From contig CM077823.1 in assembly GCA_039720395.1 (NCBI GenBank), positions 6,190,909 through 6,254,908 of the forward strand: a DNA stretch of 64,000 nt, in the 5' to 3' direction. The notes under the pieces are model-generated. The model saw nothing but the letters and a program-made list of their open reading frames with translations, ran no database searches and was not told the DNA's origin. Below, one piece after another: positions 45,441 through 57,651 of the stretch. The position numbers and the translations under genes are program-made. How positions within the stretch are numbered: position 1 is the first letter of the stretch; each line of letters starts with the position of its first letter. This DNA comes from Liquidambar formosana (Eukaryota > Streptophyta > Magnoliopsida > Saxifragales > Altingiaceae).

Positions 45441-46201
45441 CAGGGACGGAACCAGGATTTTATCTCAAGGGTGGCCAAAGTATGAATAATAAAAATTTTA
45501 CCTTTCAAGTATGAAAACTATACTAAGATTCAAGATTAAATATATTAATACATTGAATGGAAGGTAAATGACTTGACCTTACTTATACTTCTCTAAAACC
45601 ATGACAAAAAAAATAAATAAATAAAACAAAACAAAACCAAAAAAAAACAAAAAAACAAAATGATTTTCTCCGATAAGATGTTTTCCGCCAACTCTTACCC
45701 TCTAATATGCTCAATGATTTTGTTTGATAGAAATCTGGGGTAAATCTAACATTTAAAATAAAAATTTAAAAAAAAAAAAAAGCTAATACGATCAATAGGA
45801 GAAGGTATTTATTTTTTGTTAATTATTTTAGACATTTTTTCTTTTGTATATATTAATTCTAGCTTTTTATCCTTGGGTATAAGTTGCCTATTTGACTTTA
45901 AAGAGATCATGTGAGGAACCAGTGTGCTGATTGGGAGGGACCATTCCTAGATTGTGCCTAAAAAACTGTAACTAATAAATTACGTTTTGGTGACCATTTA
46001 GCAATATAATTCCAAAACCAAATCCATTAGTAGTCATTTCATAATAGGTTGATAATCCATTGGTAACAAGTTAACAAGTAATACCTTGTTTTGATATTAG
46101 CTTCAAATCTAGTCACCAAACGATACTTTATCAAGACAATTTTTTGGAAGTGAGTAGGGGGGGCCATGGCCACCCCAGGCCTGAGTGTAGGTCCGTCCCT
46201 G
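45441..46201. mobile_element. hAT non-autonomous element, 761 bp, inside the LTR
   Basis: The ends CAGGGACGGAACCAGGATTT and, in reverse, CAGGGACGGACCTACACTCA are inverted, with GGTGGCCA inside both ends. The 8-bp duplication AATTTGAT is perfect (45433-45440 and 46202-46209). No ORF of note. Confidence 0.88.
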
Positions 46202-47169
46202 AATTTGATGAATCAATGGTTCGGGATTAAAATGGCTCAATAAGGTTCAATTTGGTTAAGAGACCCACTGCGGGTTGGCTCAAATCGGCTCATGATTTTC
46301 ACTCAATTCCCACTCATTTGACTTTAATTAGTCTTAATTTCATTCCTAAAAATGTTTTGGAAGGTTGAATTTTGAATTGGAAAGCATTCGGTGCGACCCT
46401 ATGTGCATACCTAAGCTTAGCGACGGTGGTGCATAGCGGTTAGCCACATTTGTAAAACCTAACCATGCAGCCATGGCTAGGGATTTTTGTCCTAAAATGT
46501 CTCAAATTACATTCCTCATTGAAGCATGGTCGTTTTGGCTTTCGTTTCGTCAAAATCGGACTCCGTTTGACCCCCGAAACACTTTTGGAAGGCAAAAGGG
46601 CTCAAATAAGGCAATTGCTGATGGCGCGCTCAGGTGACCACCTGGGGCTTGGCGGCTAACCGCCCAACCCAGGTGGTCAGTCGCCCAAGGCCAGGTGGTT
46701 AGCCGCCTAGCCCTGGGTTGTTAGCCGAGCCACCTTCCTAAAATCATGCTGAAGCGGGATTCCTTCCTATTTTTGACGGATTTTTTGCCTCCAGCCGCCA
46801 TTCCATCTTATTTTCAACCCTATTTGACCTACTTGAGCCCCAAGGAAGTCTCTAAGGACCCTTGGATTAATATTTAGGGTTTTAATCCCAACCATTGATT
46901 GATTCCACTCAATCCCTAGAAATACCCCTCTATACTTTAGCATTAGAGGAGGCACCTAGAGGCAATCATAGCCATCCTTAAGGCATTCTAACCTAATTTC
47001 TGAGTGAGAAAGTGAGAGAGAGAATATGAAGGAGGGTTGGAGCTTTGCTTGAAGTCTTGAAGGAGAGTGTTTCCAGCAGTACACAAGAGGAGAAGAAGTT
47101 TCTATAGCAGCAAGGAAACATCCACCATAGGTATACCTCTTTTCTCTTTATGTTGAAATTAAGGTTTTA

Positions 47170-47720
47170 CTTAGAATAATTCTATTGCATGTTCAAGATA
47201 GTATTTTTATCATGTGTTGATGCTTCTAATAGTTAATATACATGGTTTAAATGTTATTCATAATGAGTTATGCATGTGATTGAATTATTTCATGTGGTTT
47301 AATGCATAGTTGGGATTTTAGGATTTCTACTGTGCTGAAATTAGAATAGCTCTATTTCATGTTCAAGTTGGCATTTTTATCATGTGTTGATACTTCTATT
47401 GGTTAATATTCATGACTAAAATGTTGTTCTTGAGGAGTTATGCATGTTATAATGTTATTCCATGTGATTTTATGCATAGTTGTGATTCTAGGGTTTCTAG
47501 TGTCTTTTTTAGGGTTTTGCATTGAATAGCTATTATTTCATGTTCAAACTTGCATTTTTATCATGCGTTGGTGCTTTCATTAGTTAATGCATATGATTAG
47601 AATGTCATTTATGTTTAGTTTTGCATGATTTAGGGCTGTTTCACATAATTTAAAGTATGTGTGTGAGTTTAGGATTTCTTTTGCCCTTGTTTTAGGTTTG
47701 TTGCATATAGCATAGTAGTT
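47170..47720. repeat. Tandem repeat, unit about 170-185 bp, three-plus copies
   Basis: Each unit contains TTCATGTTCAAG, TTTTTATCATGTGTTG, TTAATATNCATG, GAGTTATGCATG and TTTAGGATTTCTA-like motifs, starting near 47181, 47347 and 47528 and fading after about 47720. Confidence 0.75.
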
Positions 47721-48830
47721 TAGGCTTTTTGTTGTCTTTTTCTTCATAGTTGCTGTATATGTATTGCATATAGAATAGCTATGATAATTTTCTGCATTCA
47801 TGTTAGTTGATTTTAGGGTTTTTATGCATGTCATGGTTTTAGGATTGCATTAGGGTTTATATTATTTCACTGTTTGTGTTATATGCATAATTAGTGGATG
47901 ATTTTAGGCCCTTATACTATTCTGTCCAGATTTGTATTTTCTTCTTTTGGTTTGTTTTGAGCACGTGTAAGGGTGCAAACAGGGGTGATAATCGCTTTAT
48001 TACAAATAAGGTCGTTATTGCTTAAGCTTGCTATTGCTCAGAGATATTGTACAAGGTAAGTAGGGTTTGAAAGTGCCCTAATTCACTTTTTCTTCCTTTA
48101 TCTTCTCTCTTCTCCCTCCTTAGGGTTATTTCCTAATATGAGTCTATGGTAATAATTAGAGGTTTCCTTGATTAAATAAATTACCTTTTTATCTTGTGGA
48201 AGTTTTCCTAAATTCAAACTTGGTTCAAATATCAGATTTTTTATCTTTCAAATAAGGAAACCTAGGGTTTTACCATAGGTTTGTATTAGGTTATAACCCT
48301 ATGCCTATTCGAACTACGTGGACTTTGATCCATGTATTTCCATACATGGTACGTAGGCGCTCTTCGTGAGGTTCAAGTCTGCCCTAGGATCTAAGTATCC
48401 TAGTTTAGTTTAGTTTTTTCTTAGTTTTGTTTATTTGTTATGGATGGATTTATGATATGCATGCAACTCTTGTGATGATATCTTGTTGATTTTTGTATGG
48501 TAAGATCTTGATTTAGCCCAAATGAACTAAGAGACCGAAAGGGTGACATGGGTGCTTATAGGCTATGCCTAGAACCTTCCCATGTTATAACTTAGCCTCC
48601 GAATCCACGATTTCTTTGGTTTCCAAAAGACTGTTTTTGCCTTTCCTTTTTAAACATGGAGTCATTCTTTTGTTTTCTTAAAACAAAATTGGTTTTTAGG
48701 GTTTTCCTTGTTTCCTTTAAAAAATAAGGTGGCGACTCCTTTTTGTTTTCAAACCTATTTTCTTTTCAATCATGTGGGCCACTTTTTAGGGTTCACAAGT
48801 GTTTCGGTATTTTATCCTATACATTCAACC

Positions 48831-49379
48831 AAAGTTGAAACGCTTTCTATATTAGTATACTCGTAATAAATAAATATATATAAGAACGGGTCTTCCCTCA
48901 TCTAATGTAGACTATAGAGGTTACCACAACCATTTTTTTTTTCTTTTCTTCCTAAAATGGTTATCAACGATTAATTTAAAATAGTTGAGTTTTGAGATTT
49001 TTTTTTTAATTTTTTTATTTGGTTGTATCAAAGGAGAATTGACTCCTAAATCTACAACTAATCCAAACCTCCACCCACCTTGGTACCTCCATTATCCCAT
49101 AAAGAGTAAGAATCTTCTCCATTGCAATTGATGGTCCAGATTTATCTAAATCGTCCATACCATGTAGGTACTCATGAAATTTGGACTGTTCATATCATGT
49201 GGGTCCCATATATTTTGGTGGGTGAGTGAGTCCCACGTGGTATGAATTGTTCAAATTTCACTTGATCATCTAATAAATGGAGAGAATGAATCTCTTCTCA
49301 TCCTACTAGGTTTGACAGTAGTTTATAAAATAATATTTTAATTTGAATATGTGAATAAGTTTGGCAATTCGATCATATG
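48831..49379. other. Intergenic with an inverted-repeat patch
   Basis: TGAAATTTGGACTGTTCATA then TCATGTGGGTCCC (about 49177-49209) is repeated in inverse orientation as GTCCCACGTGGTATGAATTG then TTCAAATTTCA (about 49231-49261), making a small foldback, possibly a MITE. Confidence 0.4.
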
Positions 49380-50195
49380 CTCAGCAATTATGGCAATGGC
49401 TTTATGGTTTGTTTTTCGTTCATTGCAACTTCCATTTAGTTGTGAAGGACTGTCTGAAATCTCTTATTACTCATTCTTTCAGTTCTCAGGTGTTTGATGT
49501 TTAGTTGATAGCTGCCCTCAACACTCTATGGTTGCTTTCGTTGACAAGAATGTCAAGAAATGACCTTATTTTTAATAATAAAGTTATTTCAATAGATAGA
49601 GCTAAATGTATTATTGTTTCTTAGGTTCGAGAAGGTAGCAAGCTCATTACTTCATCGATGGGGTTATCTATTCTTGATTTGTTCTGGTGCATTGGACTCC
49701 TCTATCTTTTGGTTGGATTAAAGTTAATACTGATGGCGCTGCTAGAGGTAATCTAGGTCTGGCTACTAGTGGCAGGATTTTTTGTACTCACAGAGGATTT
49801 GTTAAAGGGTTTTTCTAACTCTGGGAATTCAAACTTGTTTTTATGCAGAACTTATCAGTTTCATTTTAGCTATTACTTATGTGTGGGACGAGGGATGGCA
49901 TAATCGGTAGATTGAAAGTGATTCTATGTCTGTTGTTACTTGTCTTCTCATAACAAGATTTTTAAGCCTCATTGGTCTCTTCATTCTGAATGGTTGAATT
50001 GTCCTTCCTTTATGCAGAAAATGACTGTTGCCTCTACACATGTTTATAGAGAAGGAAATTGTGCTGCCGACAAAGTTGCAAATCAAGCCTTTAATTTCCC
50101 TCAATTGACTTGGTGGACAGCTGATTTAGGTTTTCTTCATAATGAGCTTTCTAGAGATATGTCCGGACTTTATAACTATGGGTTCATTTCCTAAG
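49380..50195 (+). pseudogene. LINE-type retrotransposon 3' fragment (zf-RVT / RNase H-like)
   Basis: Across shifting frames the translation gives a zf-RVT-like linker (RNDLIFNNK) and then a plant LINE RNase H-like domain. The Asp in WIKVNTDGAARGNLG, the Glu in CFYAELISFILAI and the Asp in ESDSM are the catalytic acidic residues. The last part, HVYREGNCAADKVANQAF, is the conserved C-terminal motif. Several stops and frameshifts break it. The reverse transcriptase and endonuclease parts are absent, as expected of a 5'-truncated LINE. Confidence 0.7.
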
Positions 50196-50199
50196 CTTT

Positions 50200-50556
50200 G
50201 TAGTTGTTTTGGGTGGGTTTGTGAGCTGGATTGTGACAATGTATAAGTCACCAAAACTAGTTCGTGTTGATTAGCTTTTCTTTCATTTTTCTATCTTCTT
50301 GTATTGCTCGTTTCTTTATTTTTATTGATGTCGAAAAATCTCCAACAGTCGTCCCACATGCTCCTTGCGCAGACTTGCAAAAGAAAGGCTTGTGTGACCG
50401 GCGGGGTGCCGGCGGGAGCCTCTTCGATGCTTACATTAGGAAATTTATAGGAAAAAATGAGATGAAAATAGAGTTTAAAACATCCCTTGCGTGTGTAGAA
50501 AGACTCCATATTTATAAGTGGTGAGTATCACTCCCCTAGTCAAACTAAGAGATTAG
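50200..50556. other. Unassigned, with a GC-rich inverted motif
   Basis: CCGGCGGGGTGCCGGCGGG then CCTCTTCGATGCTTA (about 50398-50434) stands out from the AT-rich surroundings and resembles transcribed parts of some plant LTRs. I cannot define an element. Confidence 0.3.
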
Positions 50557-51300
50557 TGTTGGGATACAAACATAATTATCTAGTGTATGAATTAATAAAC
50601 AAAATATTCGCTCAAGACAAAAACTAAGTCTACTGATGAATTAAACTAACACCAATAATTTAGGAATGCACTAGTACCAAATTCCCAGCTAAGCAACTAA
50701 CACCAAACTCAAGAATGTTTATGGAATAATTTATCAAACACTTAGAGAACAGGAATTAAAAAAAAAAAAAAAAAAAAAAACCACACAACAAAGAATACCA
50801 TAAATTACATGGTTCGGTGAGAAAACCTCAACCTATATCCACAGGACAAGCTCCAATCAATCCACTATATCAAGTCATGAGTATAATGGTTTTCTACTCA
50901 AGTTTATACCAAATACTTAAGTTAAAACAATCAATAATGGAGAACATACAATGTTACCTCTTGAAACTTTTCAAACCCTAACCTTCAACCACTTAAATAA
51001 CCCAAACAACTTGCTGGAGAAGAACTAAATTAAGTAAAACAGCAAGCTACACTTGATATTGCAAAAGATGATGAAGGTAGGAAGCCCCAAAAACCAACGC
51101 CGTGATTTTCCCCTTTTACTACTGCTCTCATTGTGTAAATTCTCTCTATGCCTCTACGGGTAGCAATAAGAGAATATATATATAAACCTTTAGGGCAGCT
51201 TTCTGCCTTAGGTAAAAAAAGAGAACCAAACCTTTGGGCCTTAGGTCATTAAAATAACTCATATGGGCTTGCACAAACCAGCCAACCCATGGACACAACA
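50557..51300 (-). repeat. 3' LTR of the copia element, 744 bp
   Basis: Plus-strand reading runs from TGTTGGGATACAAACA to CCCATGGACACAACA, so the LTR has TG...CA ends. Immediately to its right is a purine tract on the minus strand (GGGACTAGAGGAGGAGAT), the plus-strand priming site. ATTAG at 50552-50556 would be one copy of the target duplication; the other is outside the window. Confidence 0.8.
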
Positions 51301-51355
51301 ATCTCCTCCTCTAGTCCCATCCCATAAAGGAGTAAAACCAAAACAATGACCCCTC

Positions 51356-53308
51356 TTAGTGGGAGTCCAAACCCGCCAACTCTAAACAGACCTCAAACTT
51401 TTCTCTAGGAATAGTCTTTGTCATCAGGTCGGAGGGATTCTTGTCTGTGTGAATCTTCTTAAGCTTCATAAGTTGCTTTTCAATAACATAACGTAGCCAA
51501 TAGTATCTCACATCAATGTGCTTTGTGCAGGAATGATACGAAGTATTCTTACTCAAATTCATAGCACTCTGACTATCACAAAAAACAATAAACTCATCTT
51601 GCCTCAAACCTAGCTCTAAGAAAAATCTCTTCATCCATAACATTTCTTTTGTTGCTTCAGTTGCTGCAATGTATTCTGCCTCAGTTATAAACAAAGTGAC
51701 ACACTTCTACAATTCGGAATGCCATGATACAGTTCCCTCAGCAAAAGTGAACAGATATCCAAAAGTCGACTTTCAACTATCAAGGTCACCTGCCATGTCA
51801 GCATTTGTAAAGCCTTCTAACACTAGTTTTGAGCTCCCAAAACATAAGCACAACTTGGAACTACCCTTCAAATATCAAAAGTTCCACTTCACAGCTTCCC
51901 AATGCTCCTTTCCTAGATTAGAGAGAAATCTACTCACTACACCAACTGCATGAGTAATGTCTGGCCATGTACAAACCATAGCATACATAAGACTCCCCAC
52001 AGCAGAAGAGTAAGGAATAGATGTGATCTTTTCCTCTTCTTCCGTAATAGATGGACATGAGCTTTTACTAAACTTGAAATGACTGGTTAGAGGTGTGCTA
52101 ACTGACTTAGCAACTTTCATGTTGAACCTTTCAAGTACCTACTCAACATACTTCTCCTGTGACAACCACAACTTCTTGGCTAACCTGTCACGATGAATCT
52201 GCATGCCCAAAATCTGTCGTGCAAACCCCAAGTCTTTCATGTCAAAAGACTTAAACAATTCCTGTTTCAACTCACCAATCATTTTCTTGTTCTGCCCCAC
52301 AGTTAACATGTCATCCACATATAACAACAGAATAATAAAATTACCATCTACAAATTTTATAAAATAAACACAAGGATCTGCATAAATTCTTTTGTATTTA
52401 TGACTCACCATGAATGAGTCAAACTTCTTGTACCATTGCCTTAGAGCTTGCTTCAGCCCATAAAGACTCTTCTTCAACTTGCAAACCAAGTGTTCTTTCC
52501 CTTTCACCTCAAATCCTTCAGGTTAAGTCATGTAGATCTCTTCCTTCAAATCACCATGAAGGAATTTTGTCTTCACATCCAACTATTCTAACTCAAGGTT
52601 CATGCTAGCTGCTAAACCCAGAACAATTTTAATAGAAGTCATCTTCACAACTAGAGAGAAAATCTCATCACAGTCAATCCCTTTCTTCTGCCTAAAGCCT
52701 TTAACAACTAATCTTGCTTTGTGTTTTAGTAGCTTCCTAGAATTGTTCTTCTTAAGCTTGAACACCCATTTATTTTTCAATGATTTCTTACCTTTTGGAA
52801 GTTCCACCAACTCATAGGTATCATTCTTTTGTAGAGAATTCATCTCTTCATGCATAGCATTCATCCAACTCTTTTTGTCCTCATGAGATTGTACTTCTTG
52901 GAAACTTTCTAGCTCCCCTTCATCAGTAATCATAATATACTCAGAACTTGAGTATTTTGTGGATGGTCGGTGCTCTCTAATAGACCTTCTAACTTAAGGT
53001 TCTATAAGCTCTTGCTAATGGGCTGCTCCCCCTACTCAACAATCTCTTCCTCTGGCATCTCAACCTCATTATCTGAATCTGGCATATCATCCGTCATTTG
53101 TGGTGTCTCATCTCTATCGGATTCCTCCTATGCCTCTCTCCCATCTCCAGCATGCTTTAATGGAAGAGGAATGTGTGTGAGATCAACAACATTATCAGCT
53201 GTACTCTTGGGTTTCTCAATCCTCTCATCATCTGAAAAAGTCTCGTCTTCATGGAAGACTACATCCTTGCTTCTGGCAATCTTCCTCTTCATTGGATCCC
53301 ATAACCTG
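51356..53308 (-). pseudogene. copia reverse transcriptase and RNase H region
   Basis: Minus-strand translation gives the reverse transcriptase: NDTYELVELPKGKKSLKNKW, ARLVVKGFRQKKGIDCDEIF, SLYGLKQALRQWYKKF, the YVDDM catalytic box and LGMQIHRDR. RNase H follows with EAEYIAATEATKE, DSQSAMNLSKN and TKHIDVRYYWLR. The frame is broken before PEGFEVKG (Gln to stop, C-to-T type), before VLERFNM, and in other places. Right of about 52970 is the diverged linker to integrase, ending at DPMKRK where the solo LTR inserted. Confidence 0.85.
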
Positions 53309-55359
53309 TGTCACACCCTAAACCCAAAAGATTGGATTTGGCGACATGATTTTCATAACCCACATAGGACTACGTCTCACATAGGTTAGATCACTTAACA
53401 ATATCAACCTATAATAAATTTGTCTCCAATAATTCATCCATAATAAAATTTGAATCGTAGCATAACTAAAGTCTCAATAATTAAATGAAATAACTAGATA
53501 AATCCACATCTATCAAAGTAATTTGTACCCTCTAATAACCTACTATAATATCCACTGAGACAACAAATTAAATTCTTCTAACTACTAAAATAAAGTTCCA
53601 ACTAAACTAGTAGATCAAGTTGTCGACATCCTAGCTCTTCGTACGCAGAAGCCACTCACATCAAGCTATTCATCTGTGGGGGAAAATATAAAGGGTGAGC
53701 ATAAAGCTCAGCAAGAAAACATTACACAATATATACAGGAAGAGGTCAAGCATATTCGCACGATTAATTTAAAAACGTGAGTAACAAAACGATAGAGTTT
53801 TACAATAAATCATTTCTTTAAATTTGGTAGGCATATAAATTTTTAGAAATAATTCTCTTGCTTTCAATTCAATAAACAATGACACTAAAACACTTTCGAT
53901 AACAATTCATTCGATAAATCAATTTAAAATTACTGATCAATATAATACAAATCAATAAAACATTAGTTCATACAAGTACTACCTCTGGCTAGATTTACAT
54001 TTAATAGGCGCCCATCATCGTGGGACTTTACACTACATCAGTACTGATGACCAACAGTATTAGAATCCCCTACTGGCACGGACCAATTTTCCAACAGTAT
54101 TAGAATCCCCTGCTGGGACGGACCAATAATTTAACCAGAATTCACACTTATACAATAAACATTTGGCAAATATTTTTCACAAATAAAATAGATTCAAAAC
54201 ACGTATGTAAATAATTTCAATAAATGACTATTTTGTTTGACCCATAGCATATAAGAAATAAACACTTTAATAGTGAAATAATTTTGAAAACAATTGTCCA
54301 TAAACCATTGGTTCATAAAATTGGAATAAAAATCGTATTTATTTTTATTTAATTAAAGAGGGCGATACATTGTGCAAGTTCTCTTATCTCAAGCCAAACC
54401 TTCAACAATCCAAGCGATCAAACTCCTAACAATCCCAACGCTACTCAGAACCTAGTGTGGGTGATTTTCACCTTTGCTTTGGTTAATATGAAGTTGACTT
54501 GAACAAGGTTGGGAATCGATTAAGAGTGAAAACTTGTTGACACAGCAAAGTTACCAGTCAATCCGAGAGAATTTGACTGTTAACAGATGTGAAGTTGATA
54601 GTTAGAATATAGTAAAACAGCAACAGATTTTTGTATTAACTTCCTATACTACCCAAAGCAAAAGCAGAAGTTCACCCACTGATTTTCCCTTAAAATCAGT
54701 CCCTAAATTTGTGGGATAGATGTTTGTGGAAGGGTGTATGGTAGGGTTTGAGAAAATTTGTGGTGGTGGAAGTGGTGGAAACCACCATTTTTGGCTTTCC
54801 TTGTCACTTAAACCCAAAGAAAGAGATTTTTGGTGGTTAGATGATCTTGTACAGCAGTTATGGAGGGGTTTCTGAGTGGTGGTGATGGTTTAGTGGTTAT
54901 AAAAGTGATAGGGATGGAGGATTGGATGAGATGAAAATCTTTGTAACATAGTGAAGTTACCAGTCAATAGATGGGAAGTTACCTGTAAACAGACATGAAG
55001 TTGGCAGTCAATTTGTATAAAAATAGCATTAGCTCCTTTCTTTTCCTTCTTTCTTATGAATCCGTTATCCTCCTTTCTCTCTCTTTATTGTTTTCAGTCA
55101 AAAGAATATAAATCCTCCTTAAAGGTTTCTTATATAGGGTGCAAGTTAATCCTAACCTAAATAGGATTAACTTCAAAGTTAATGTTTGATTAGGATACGA
55201 AAACTATCACTCATTGATTAGAAAACAATCACCTTGTTTGGCTACAAAGTTGAACTTGTTCGAGGTTGATCCTAAATTAACTCATACGTTTAAATCCAAT
55301 TAAAGGCAATCAATTTTATAGTTAATTAATTAAGCCTAAGAAAAATTCGGGGTTTTACA
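53309..55359. mobile_element. Solo LTR, 2,051 bp, inserted in the copia pol gene
   Basis: It starts TGTCACACCCTAAACCC and ends CGGGGTTTTACA, with the perfect 5-bp duplication ACCTG on each side (53304-53308 and 55360-55364). Removing it and one ACCTG rejoins the copia frame between GYRL and WDPMKRK. No internal gag-pol and no second LTR are present, so it is a solo LTR left by recombination, probably of a gypsy-type element. It contains a 40-bp tandem duplication (about 54051-54130, motif AACAGTATTAGAATCCCCT). Confidence 0.88.
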
Positions 55360-55364
55360 ACCTG

Positions 55365-55784
55365 TATCCAAACTCCTTAATTCCATAGCCTACAAAAATA
55401 CAAGGAAAGGCTTTGTTATCAAGCTTCGATCTCTGTTCCTTTGGTACATGTACAAAAGCCTTGCACCTAAACACCTTCAAATGATTATAAGAAATACCAT
55501 TCTTTGTCCACACTCTCTCAGGAATGTCAAATCCCAATGGAACTAAAGGAAATCGGTTAATTAAGTAGCAGGCAGTGAGGACTGCTTCACCCTAAAAACT
55601 CTTGGGTAGCTTACCCATTCTCAACATGCATCTAACTTTTTCAACAATAGTGCGGTTCATCCTCTCTGCTGCACCATTGTGTTGTGGAGTGTTGGGTACT
55701 GTCTTCTCATGCCTAATCCCATTTTTAGAACCGTAGCTCCAAAATGACTTAGAAGTGTACTCTCCACTATTATCAATTCAAGAC
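55365..55784 (-). pseudogene. copia integrase, C-terminal part
   Basis: Reading leftwards from the CACTA insertion the translation includes GEYTSKSFWSYGSK, PQHNGAAERMNRTIVEKVR with the third catalytic acidic residue, then GEAVLTACYLINRFPLV, HLKVFRCKAFVHVPKEQRSK and FVGYGIKEFGYRL. A one-base deletion sits just before the DNSGEY motif and a TGG-to-TAG stop sits in the KSFWGEA motif. Confidence 0.85.
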
Positions 55785-57118
55785 ACTCACTACAAGAAAA
55801 AGGTTGATAGATGACGCTTTAAAAATAATAAAGATGACTGTTATAGTAAAAAGAGTCATCTTATTATTTTTACCATAAAAAGATGACTAAAATTTAAGAA
55901 TAATTTAAAACCAGTCATCTCTTTCGTAATAAAAATGACTGCTTTTTAAGAAGGGTCATTATTATTGTTTTATTAGATGACTGGTTTTAAAAGAAGAGAC
56001 ATCTATTAGGTTTTAAAAAAAATTAAAAATGCACATAATTATTTGGAGCTTCTCGATCCTTCAGAATACACAAGCAACTGAAGCTGAACTGCTGAAGCAC
56101 GGTCTCTCCCTTACTCTCTACATCCCTCTTTCCATGGGGGTTCATCCCAAACCCTCACGCAGCGCTCTCGGCCTTGCCGTCGTCTCCCATTTCTGTATTC
56201 TCATCGCCGTCCCTTGTCTCTGCCGTCTCGTCGTCTTCCCTATTTCTGCCGTCTCATCGTCATCCCCGTCTCTGTAGTCGGTGAGTTCAATATTTTGTTG
56301 CTTTCTTCTCTTTTCTTATTTTCCATTGAAATTTCTCTTCCTACTCGTCTCTGTTTGGTGTGCATGATTTCTATTCTATGATTTCAGTTGTAGGGTTTAA
56401 GGTATTAGGTATTTAGGTTTCAATTGTAGGGTTTCTCATCTAGGGTTTGTGTTTTTGGGAGTTTTTTTCCTGTAATTTTTATGATCGAGTTACGAATGAC
56501 CAAATTTCCTGTAATTTTTATGACTGAATTTTTTTCTTGGAATTTTTCCCTCTGCCGTCTCATCTAGGGCTTGGAGATTTTGGAGCTGAGTTGGGGATTC
56601 AAAGTGTTGGTTATTGGAGCCGGGTAATTACGTATTTTTTTATTTAGTGATTTTTTTTTTCTCCTGGGATTTGTTGTTTTCATTCTATGAGTTTTATGCG
56701 CCCTCTGTTTTTTTTTCCTTAGGGTATGTTGTGTATTTTTCTTTCTAAGAGGATATATAATATTTGCTTGTATGACTATAGAGGTTAATATTTTAGGATT
56801 TCTAAAATATATGAAAATGTAGGAAAGGGGAAGAACAATTGAATTTTGTGCTTTTATGTTTGGTTTACGAATTATGAGAAGAAATACCAACTTAACTAAG
56901 CTAAATTGCTAAGTGATCAACTTGTTGCTAGCTGGTGGTGGTGATTGTTGCTCTTAGTATTTGTTTGCTTCTTTCCTGGTTCTGATTTTAATTTAATGTT
57001 GGTTGAGCAACATATGTGTGATGTGTGTGTTCAATCAAAAGTATTGCCTACTCGTTGGATTTCTTATGTGTGATGTGTGTGTTCAATCATACTGTCTTCA
57101 TTTTTCTTATTCCATATA

Positions 57119-57594
57119 GGTTATTGTTGAGAAGGCGGAAAGAAGTGACATACCTGACATTGACAAGAAGAAGTTAGTCACATCTGTTTTTCATTTTAAT
57201 TTTAATTTTGTTTGGATGATACTGAGATTGAGTAATGTAGTTTGTCTTTCCTTAATTCTATTTGTTTTGTTATTTTTATTGCTTGATTGATGGTACTTAG
57301 TTATCATTATAAGCCTTGATTTGGACAACTTGTGTGTGTACAAATCTGTGCTTAGCTGGTGTGTTAGTACTTAGTGGCAACATGAGAATATAACTAGGTT
57401 CCATAACTACTAACTAACTGCATTTTGTAGGTATCACAAAATAATTATCTGAACTCCACATATTTCAGCATATATGAACAACAATGATAAGTGTGAAACT
57501 AAGACACTTTTATATCTAATATATATATATATATAATATTGCTAAGTGCTACTAACTTGTTGATTAACTAGCCCCAAGTTAAATTATATCTATA

Positions 57595-57651
<57 letters not shown>

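Larger units (their letters stand above)
45150..48830 (+). mobile_element. Tat/Ogre-like gypsy LTR (probably solo or LTR plus leader)
   Basis: It begins TGTTGTCACCCCATTTTTGC, a typical start of long Tat/Ogre-group LTRs. Near its right side are GAACTACGTGGACTTTGATC, GGTACGTAGGCGC and AAGGTGGCGACTCC, motifs that recur near the 3' end and primer-binding site of this group. A GC-rich patch with GGCGGTTAGCCGCC-like inverted motifs (about 46600-46740) and a tandem array (about 47170-47720) lie inside. No gag or pol is seen. The exact right end and a target duplication could not be fixed; 48830 is approximate. Confidence 0.5.

Noticed and set aside
56029..56277. 82-codon ORF near the left end of the CACTA element
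   Set aside because: No recognisable domain; more likely the 5' UTR or leader of the element's transcript.
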